From an uncultured bacterium (GTDB taxonomy: Bacteria; Bacillota; Clostridia; Oscillospirales; Acutalibacteraceae): 11,382 nucleotides of DNA. A model generated the notes under the pieces. That model was given only the letters and a program-made list of their open reading frames with translations, ran no database searches and was not told where the DNA came from. Below, piece after piece: positions 6,878 to 11,382 of this stretch; the first letter of the stretch is position 1; each line of letters starts with the position of its first letter. The stretch spans positions 38,319 through 49,700 of the forward strand of contig CAKXIK010000015.1 of the NCBI GenBank assembly GCA_934875675.1. Reading direction: 5' to 3'. The position numbers were made by a program, and so were the translations under genes.

Positions 6878-7717
6878 TTAAATTCTTGCTTTCAGGAATT
6901 CCACTGCACGCTGAATATCCGCAACCGGATCGTCGCCCACTTCACGCTCAATGGTGAGGAAGCCTTTGTAGCCAATTTCATTGAGTGCTTTGAGATAATT
7001 CGGGAAATCCACACTGCCTTCACCAAGCGGAACCTCGATAAACGCAGCATCGGAAGTAACCGGCTCTTCTTTCAGACCGTAAATGATTTCAGGGTCTTTG
7101 TCAAACAGCTTGCGGCCATCCTTTGCATGGGTATGAACAATATAATCTTTGAGGGTATGAACCGCCTGAACCGGGTCGTCGCCTGTAACCATTACAAGGT
7201 TTGCCGGATCGAGGTTGACGGCAACACCGGTGGAGTGCAGCGCATCAAGAAAGCCTTTCAGTGTTTTTGCGCGCTCGGGCCCGGTTTCAATAGCAAAATG
7301 TGCATCAATGGAATCGGCATAGCGGCTCAGTTCAAAGCAGGCCTCCTGCATAACTTTATAACGCTCATGGGTACTATCCTCGGGCACAACACCGATATGG
7401 GTAGTAACAATATTGGTTTCCAGTTCCTTGGCAAGATCCAGAATACGCTTGGATTTTTCAATCAGTGAAGGATTCAGTTCCGCATTACCAAAGCCGCGGC
7501 CCAGATCGCCGCACAAAGCCGAAATCGTAAGGCCGTTCGATTTAATCATGTCCAGCAGTTCGCTGCGTTTGGCTCCCACCAGATTTTCCGGTGCCATCTC
7601 GCCCTGTGTTGCATAAATCTGAACACCCTGCGCACCGATCGATGCCGCTTTTTTCAGGGCATCCGGCACGCTCATGCGAAAACTATCCAGCATAACTCCG
7701 ATAGAAAAAGGATACAT
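6878..7717 (-). CDS. Sugar phosphate isomerase/epimerase-like TIM-barrel protein (first gene of operon)
   Basis: This 279-residue protein has the xylose isomerase-like TIM-barrel fold but is only distantly related to the two downstream copies. Visible metal-site candidates are E144 (AIETGPE), D170 (NLDPAN), H197 (HTHAKDG) and E257 (TIERE), placed as in epimerases and hydroxypyruvate isomerase-like enzymes. LGEGSVDFPNYLKALNEIGY (231-250) is typical of the C-terminal helices of this superfamily. GGAGGT lies about 8 nt before the ATG at 7717, and transcription likely starts near 7755. As the first gene of the operon it faces the AraC-type regulator across a shared control region. Three related folds in one operon suggest successive isomerisation or epimerisation steps on one carbohydrate. 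The exact reaction is not readable from the sequence. Confidence 0.9.
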   Translation of the reverse strand: MYPFSIGVMLDSFRMSVPDALKKAASIGAQGVQIYATQGEMAPENLVGAKRSELLDMIKSNGLTISALCGDLGRGFGNAELNPSLIEKSKRILDLAKELETNIVTTHIGVVPEDSTHERYKVMQEACFELSRYADSIDAHFAIETGPERAKTLKGFLDALHSTGVAVNLDPANLVMVTGDDPVQAVHTLKDYIVHTHAKDGRKLFDKDPEIIYGLKEEPVTSDAAFIEVPLGEGSVDFPNYLKALNEIGYKGFLTIEREVGDDPVADIQRAVEFLKARI

Positions 7718-7742
7718 CCCAAAGACCTCCGTTTATTTTTAT

Positions 7743-7771
7743 TTGACATTTGTCTGCTCTCATTATATAGT
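7743..7771 (+). promoter_or_regulatory. Promoter of the AraC-family regulator
   Basis: A perfect TTGACA (7743-7748) is followed after 17 bp by TATAGT (7766-7771). Transcription would start near 7778, giving a leader of about 108 nt before the ATG at 7886. Its -10 overlaps the -10 of the opposing operon promoter (7762-7767), so the two promoters should compete for RNA polymerase. The -35 also forms part of the small palindrome GACATTTGTC (7745-7754). Confidence 0.75.
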
Positions 7772-7790
7772 AACAGAAGAAGCAAAGAAA
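7762..7790 (-). promoter_or_regulatory. Operon promoter with weak -35
   Basis: On the minus strand TATAAT (7767-7762) is a perfect -10. At 17 bp spacing the -35 (7790-7785) is TTTCTT, a poor match. Predicted start near 7755 gives a leader of about 38 nt. A good -10 with a poor -35, directly next to a repeat operator, fits a promoter that needs an activator. Confidence 0.65.
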
Positions 7791-7795
7791 GACAA

Positions 7796-7825
7796 AATCT
7801 TGCTGATGAATAGAACAATCTTGCT
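7796..7825 (-). promoter_or_regulatory. Putative AraC-type operator (21-bp direct repeat)
   Basis: AATCTTGCT occurs at 7796-7804 and again at 7817-7825, exactly 21 bp (two helical turns) apart. Read toward the operon it is AGCAAGATT twice. The near copy ends 6 bp from the operon's -35, at roughly -41 to -70 from the predicted start. AraC-family dimers typically bind two direct half-sites at this spacing next to the -35. The site also lies just inside the regulator's own transcript, so self-repression is possible. Confidence 0.65.
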
Positions 7826-7885
7826 CTTTGCGGTATGGATATCCGATCGACTTTTCTACACGGTACGAAAGGAACGATTTGCATC

Positions 7886-8752
7886 ATGAAAAAAAACACC
7901 ACTTTTTATCTTTTGTCTGAGAGCGCAGACAGTTTTGCATTTTATGAAAATCACATACATGCGGATCCTAAATTTCCGATCATTTTTCACACTGATCGTG
8001 TCTGCAGCGCATCCCCCTGTAACTCGTTTCACTGGCATGAAGGGCTGGAACTGCTTTGTTTTTTAGAAGGCAGCGCTACCGTATTCTCTGACGAACTGCG
8101 CATTCCCGTTTCTGCCGGAGAAATTGCCGTCATTAATTCAAATCATCTTCACGCTGTTTACTCCCCTTCCCCCGGATGCCGCTACTATTGTCTGATTGCA
8201 GACCGGGAATTTTGCGATAGTTTTGGTCTGCCGATTTCCCGGCTCAATTTTATGCCGTCTGTACATGACCATCAATTAACAGAAAGCTTTTCCCGCATCA
8301 ATTCCGAAATGAAAGACGGACTTCCGTTTGGGAGTGCTGCGGTAAAAAGTGAAGTGCTGCAGCTGCTTGTTCGTTTATGCCGCGGTTTTTTAGCCTCGGC
8401 ACCCGCCAGCAGTATTGGTGCAGATCCTTCGCGCCACCGCTTCGACATGGTCAAGCACACCATTCGCTTTATTGCACAAAATTATGCTCGCGCGCTTACA
8501 CTGGATGACATCTGTTCTGCCACGGGGTTTAGCAAATACTACCTTTGCCGCACGTTCCGCGAAGCAACCGGTCAGACCATTATTGATTATCTGAATTTGC
8601 AACGCTGCCGCAGCGCACGGACTATGCTCTCCTCCGGAGATTGCACGGTTTCCGAATGTGCAGAAGCATGCGGCTATAACAGTCCTTCCTACTTTGCCCG
8701 ACAGTACAAAAAGTATATTGGCGAGCTGCCTTCGGCACAAAAAGAACGGTAA
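7886..8752 (+). CDS. AraC-family transcriptional regulator
   Basis: This is a DNA-binding regulator with a sugar- or metabolite-sensing N-terminal domain. It has 288 residues, usual for the family. The N-terminal half carries a cupin-type pattern, HWHEGLELLCFLEG (about 49-62), then SAGEIAVINSNHLH. The C-terminal 100 residues contain two helix-turn-helix units: LTLDDICSATGFSKYYLCRTFREATG, then the family pattern VSECAEACGYNSPSYFARQYKKYIGELPS. The ATG at 7886 is chosen because AAAGGAA precedes it with about 11 nt spacing; the ATG at 7835 would add 17 residues outside the cupin fold and lacks a good site. It diverges from the three-gene isomerase operon and most likely activates it through the repeats at 7796-7825. 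Its inducer is unknown. No terminator is evident before the next promoter at 8776. Confidence 0.94.
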   Translation: MKKNTTFYLLSESADSFAFYENHIHADPKFPIIFHTDRVCSASPCNSFHWHEGLELLCFLEGSATVFSDELRIPVSAGEIAVINSNHLHAVYSPSPGCRYYCLIADREFCDSFGLPISRLNFMPSVHDHQLTESFSRINSEMKDGLPFGSAAVKSEVLQLLVRLCRGFLASAPASSIGADPSRHRFDMVKHTIRFIAQNYARALTLDDICSATGFSKYYLCRTFREATGQTIIDYLNLQRCRSARTMLSSGDCTVSECAEACGYNSPSYFARQYKKYIGELPSAQKER

Positions 8753-8775
8753 TCGTATCATCCATTTTTATCTGG

Positions 8776-8804
8776 TTGACTTTTCTTTGCTCCTACGGTA
8801 TAAT
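8776..8804 (+). promoter_or_regulatory. Strong promoter for the riboswitch leader
   Basis: TTGACT (8776-8781), a 17-bp spacer and a perfect TATAAT (8799-8804). Transcription starts near 8810-8812, just before the aptamer, giving a structured leader of about 145 nt ahead of the ATG at 8955. Confidence 0.88.
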
Positions 8805-8821
8805 ATTTCTTTGTGTGATTG

Positions 8822-8879
8822 TCATATAAATTCATGAGATGGATGAATGTTTCTACCAACTGCCCTCAGTTGACTATGA
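8822..8879 (+). ncRNA. Purine riboswitch aptamer, guanine type
   Basis: The core of the purine aptamer is present in order. P1 is TCATA/TATGA (8822-8826 with 8875-8879). J1/2 is TAA (8827-8829). P2 is ATTCAT/ATGAAT (8830-8835, 8843-8848) with the 7-nt loop GAGATGG, keeping the two final Gs that contact loop 3. J2/3 is the invariant GTTTCTAC (8849-8856). P3 is CAACTG/CAGTTG (8857-8862, 8867-8872). J3/1 is AC (8873-8874). The ligand-pairing position (74 in the xpt numbering) is C8874, so guanine or hypoxanthine rather than adenine is predicted. The P3 loop is only 4 nt (CCCT), or 6 nt if the last pair opens, against the usual 7. Known family rules are used for naming; ligand identity is inferred. 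Confidence 0.88.
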
Positions 8880-8927
8880 ACGATCCCGCGTTTTGTGGGA
8901 ATGTTATAGGCATAGAGGGCAGTTTTT
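8858..8927 (+). terminator. Riboswitch terminator overlapping the aptamer
   Basis: A perfect 10-bp outer stem joins 8858-8867 (AACTGCCCTC, the P3 5' strand and loop) with 8915-8924 (GAGGGCAGTT), followed by five Ts (8923-8927). Nested inside, 8874-8889 pairs with 8895-8909, with bulges, and captures C8874 and the 3' strand of P1. The terminator and the folded aptamer are therefore mutually exclusive, as in the adenine pbuE switch. Ligand binding should favour read-through. Confidence 0.82.
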
Positions 8928-8954
8928 GCTGCAACATTTTAAGGAGGATTTTGC

Positions 8955-10343
8955 ATGAATTGTGATGTTGTCATCGTTGGTGCAGGACCAGCCGGTATTT
9001 TTACCGCACTGGAGCTGGTTCGCAAGGGTAACGGAGAAAAAATTGTAATGCTGGAAAAAGGAAAGGCCATTGAGCACCGTCGCTGTCCCAAGCATCAAAC
9101 GGGTCACTGCATGGGTTGCCAGCCGTGTGCCATTACTACGGGTTTCTCCGGTGCAGGAGCCTTTTCCGATGGAAAACTTTCACTGAGCTGTGAGGTTGGC
9201 GGCGATCTGCCCCAGTTGATCGGCGAAGACCTTGCACAAGATACCATTGCTTATGCCGATTCCATTTACATGGAATTCGGTGCAGACCCCCATGTGGAGG
9301 GCATCGGAAAAAAAGAAGAAATCAAAGAAATTCGCCGCAATGCAATTCGCGCAGGATTGAAATTGGTTGATTGTCCAATCCGCCACCTCGGAACCGAAAA
9401 AGCACAGGAGATTTACCTTGCCATCGAACAGTATCTGCTGGAAAATGGCGTTGAAATCTTGTTTGGTTGTGAATGTGAAGACTTGATTCTGGAAAATGAC
9501 CGTTGCCTGGGTGTTGCGGCAAATCAAGGCGCACAGTCTCTTGAGATTTTTGCGAAGCATACGGTCATCGCCACCGGCCGCCGCGGTGCGGATTGGCTGG
9601 AACAGCTTTGCGCCGATCACGGCATTGCACACGAACCGGGCACCGTCGATATCGGAGTACGCGTTGAGGTTCGCAATGAAATTATGGAGCGCGTGAATAA
9701 TGTTCTTTACGAATCCAAGCTGATCGGTTATCCGCGCCCGTTTAAAAATAAAGTACGCACATTCTGTCAGAACCCCGGTGGATTTGTTTCGCAGGAAAAC
9801 TACGATAACGATCTTGCCGTAGTCAACGGACATTCCTACAAAGAACTGAAATCGGACAACACAAATCTTGCGATTCTTTGTTCGCACAACTTTACGGAAC
9901 CGTTTAACCAACCGATTGCATACGCACAAAAGATTGGCGAGCTGACGAATATGCTTGGTGCCGGGCACATTCTGGTGCAGCGCTACGGCGACATTCTGGA
10001 CGGAAAACGCACCTGGCAGAATGAACTGACGCACAGCAACCTGCGCCCCACTCTGCCGGATGCCGTAGCAGGTGATATCACCGCTGCAATGCCGTATCGC
10101 GCTATGGTGAATATTATCAACTTCATTCAGGCGGTAGATCAGGTGGTTCCCGGTTTCGCCTCCGATGAAACCCTGCTTTATTCCCCGGAACTGAAATTTT
10201 ACAGCAACCGTGTCAAAATGAACTCCGAATTTTCCACAAGCATTAAAGGTCTGCACTGCCTTGGCGATTCCAGCGGATGGACGCGAGGCTTGATGATGGC
10301 ATCTGTAATGGGTGTGCTGATGGGCAGAAGGCTCGCGGAATAA
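8955..10343 (+). CDS. FAD-dependent oxidoreductase, COG2509-like
   Basis: This 462-residue flavoprotein belongs to the uncharacterised FAD-dependent dehydrogenases of the COG2509 type. The N-terminal Rossmann motif GAGPAG is at residues 9-14, after the strand DVVIVGA. A four-cysteine cluster, C44, C52, C55 and C58 (CPKHQTGHCMGCQPC), is followed by GFSGAGAFSDGKL; it may bind a metal or take part in redox chemistry. ATGRRGADW is a second nucleotide-binding strand, and GDSSGWTRGLMMASVMG (437-453) is the C-terminal FAD-contact segment. AAGGAGGA lies 6 nt before the ATG. The gene stands alone behind a purine riboswitch and is closed by a terminator at 10368-10404. Purine control suggests a role in nucleotide metabolism or a purine-linked redox step, but the substrate is not established. 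The alternative is a general reductase whose synthesis is coupled to purine supply. Confidence 0.9.
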   Translation: MNCDVVIVGAGPAGIFTALELVRKGNGEKIVMLEKGKAIEHRRCPKHQTGHCMGCQPCAITTGFSGAGAFSDGKLSLSCEVGGDLPQLIGEDLAQDTIAYADSIYMEFGADPHVEGIGKKEEIKEIRRNAIRAGLKLVDCPIRHLGTEKAQEIYLAIEQYLLENGVEILFGCECEDLILENDRCLGVAANQGAQSLEIFAKHTVIATGRRGADWLEQLCADHGIAHEPGTVDIGVRVEVRNEIMERVNNVLYESKLIGYPRPFKNKVRTFCQNPGGFVSQENYDNDLAVVNGHSYKELKSDNTNLAILCSHNFTEPFNQPIAYAQKIGELTNMLGAGHILVQRYGDILDGKRTWQNELTHSNLRPTLPDAVAGDITAAMPYRAMVNIINFIQAVDQVVPGFASDETLLYSPELKFYSNRVKMNSEFSTSIKGLHCLGDSSGWTRGLMMASVMGVLMGRRLAE

Positions 10344-10367
10344 TTACCTTTCATTGAAGAATTTAAA

Positions 10368-10404
10368 ACAGCTGTCGGAACACGTGATTCCGGCAGCTGT
10401 TTTT
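10368..10404 (+). terminator. Terminator of the flavoprotein gene
   Basis: A 13-bp stem (10368-10380 with 10388-10400, one G-T wobble) encloses the 7-nt loop CACGTGA and leads into five Ts, about 25 bp after the stop codon. Confidence 0.92.
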
Positions 10405-10461
10405 ATAATACAATATTCTATTTGTGAACGGTTTCCTTCGCCCTTTTATAATTGCGAATCA

Positions 10462-10506
10462 AAAACGGTATAAAATCGAAGAAAAAGCTTGGACGTATAC
10501 CGTTTT
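10462..10506 (-). terminator. Large-loop inverted repeat, likely permease terminator
   Basis: AAAACGGTATA (10462-10472) and TATACCGTTTT (10496-10506) form a perfect 11-bp inverted repeat around a 23-nt loop. On the minus strand the stem runs into TTTTTG, about 40 bp after the permease stop codon. A third TACCGTTT copy lies at 10522-10529, spaced 25 bp from the second. The arms could also be protein-binding sites. Confidence 0.55.
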
Positions 10507-10544
10507 CCGATGATTTTTGTCTACCGTTTCAAATGAAATAAGGA

Positions 10545-11382
10545 TTAATCCACCGATTTCAGGCTTTCCACCATTGAAATGGACTGTAGCTTTTTATACA
10601 TCACTAAATTCACGATCACCGCAAAGGCTGCGGTAATCAGTGCTGACCAAACAAAGCTCATCGGTGCAATGGTTCGTCCGAACATCACCATATCAACCTC
10701 AACGGTTGTAATCACAAACCGGTGCAGTACAACCCCGAACAACAGCCCACATAGACAGCCAATTGCGGTGAGCACTGCTGTTTCGCGATAAACATACGCC
10801 CCAACCTCGCGGTCATAAAATCCAAGAACTTTGATCGTTGCAATTTCACGCTGACGCTCTGAAACGTTGATATTGGTTAAATTGTAAAGCACGATAAATG
10901 CCAGCAATCCGGCACACACAATAATAATCAAAATGATATAATTGAGGCTTTGAATCATCGTATCAAACTGTGCGCTGAATTCCTTGATAGAAACTGCCGT
11001 ACTCACGTCGCTGCGGCCAATCAATTCCTCACAGATGGCATCCCTTTGGGCCGGATCTGCCGACGCACAAATGGCATCAATCTCATTGAACGTCACCTCA
11101 CCCAGCTTTTGCTCGTACAAATTACGAGAAATATAGATATAGTGCGAAATATAATTTTCCGTAATTCCCGTTATGGTGAAAGATGCTTCCTCGTTGCTGT
11201 CGTTTTTGAGCGTAATACTGTCTCCCACCGAAAGCCCAAGCCGATTGGCAAGCTTTTCTGTGATGACCACCGAATCGTCGCCAAATTGAACCGGATTGTG
11301 ACCAACACGCGAGCACAGTGCGATAAATTCCGGGAACTTTTCGCTCTCCTTGGGAACCGAGATGTACGCTGTCATGGTAATT
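10545..11382 (-). CDS. ABC transporter permease, FtsX/MacB type (C-terminal part)
   Basis: This is the C-terminal 279 residues of an integral-membrane permease of the FtsX family; the frame stays open to the right window edge, so the start is outside. The first part is an extracytoplasmic domain, with GLSVGDSITLKN and EASFTITGITENYISHYIYISRNLYE typical of MacB periplasmic-core-like regions. Then comes the FtsX domain: the first membrane helix (LNYIILIIIVCAGLLAFIVLYNL), the family segment NINVSERQREIATIKVLGFYDREVGAYV, and two more helices (around AIGCLCGLLFGVVL and FVWSALITAAFAVIVNLVMY). It ends VESLKSVD, which fits the large Firmicutes permeases with an adjacent ATPase gene, expected to the right. 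Transported substrate unknown. It converges with the flavoprotein gene, with terminators between. Confidence 0.9.
   Translation of the reverse strand, partial: ITMTAYISVPKESEKFPEFIALCSRVGHNPVQFGDDSVVITEKLANRLGLSVGDSITLKNDSNEEASFTITGITENYISHYIYISRNLYEQKLGEVTFNEIDAICASADPAQRDAICEELIGRSDVSTAVSIKEFSAQFDTMIQSLNYIILIIIVCAGLLAFIVLYNLTNINVSERQREIATIKVLGFYDREVGAYVYRETAVLTAIGCLCGLLFGVVLHRFVITTVEVDMVMFGRTIAPMSFVWSALITAAFAVIVNLVMYKKLQSISMVESLKSVD

Noticed and set aside
9180..10256. Long open frame on the minus strand opposite the flavoprotein
   Set aside because: It mirrors the codon pattern of a strongly supported FAD protein, lacks a good start signal, and resembles no family.

Overview
This window looks like a chromosomal segment from a low-to-moderate-GC Gram-positive bacterium. 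The probable group is a Clostridia member of the Oscillospiraceae/Ruminococcaceae type, inferred only from gene style. The supporting signs are strong AGGAGG-like ribosome binding sites, many factor-independent terminators, a purine riboswitch, a PutP-type symporter, and a COG2509-type flavoprotein. No RNA genes, CRISPR array, transposase or integrase were seen.

Layout from left to right. Positions 1-120 hold a plus-strand promoter-like pair, a 30-nt palindrome and a terminator, with no gene that can be confirmed. A PutP-type Na+/solute symporter runs leftward (211-1773) and ends at its own terminator (121-168). Diverging from it is a Gfo/Idh/MocA-family oxidoreductase (2149-3198, plus). Next comes an AT-rich gene for an unrecognised protein with three predicted membrane segments (3382-4926, plus), which looks compositionally foreign. 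A leftward three-gene operon (7717 to 5058) encodes three TIM-barrel sugar isomerase/epimerase-like proteins. The last two are tandem paralogs, and the operon ends at a strong terminator (5003-5038). A divergently transcribed AraC-family regulator (7886-8752) shares a compact control region with the operon. In that region the two -10 boxes overlap, and a 9-bp direct repeat with 21-bp spacing lies just upstream of the operon's weak -35. This is the classic arrangement for AraC-type activation.

The most interesting part is 8776-8955. A near-consensus promoter is followed by a purine (guanine-type) riboswitch aptamer and a nested terminator, then a COG2509-type FAD-dependent oxidoreductase (8955-10343). 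The terminator stem is built from the aptamer's own P3 strand, and an inner hairpin captures the aptamer's P1 strand and its specificity cytosine. This predicts a ligand-ON switch with pbuE-like architecture but a guanine-type binding core. The P3 loop is also unusually short. At the right edge, convergent to the flavoprotein gene, is the C-terminal part of an FtsX/MacB-type ABC transporter permease (10545-11382, minus, cut by the window).

Working model (inference): the AraC-like regulator senses a sugar or polyol and switches on the isomerase/epimerase operon. The nearby oxidoreductase could act on the same class of compounds, but it has its own transcription unit. The flavoprotein is under separate purine control.
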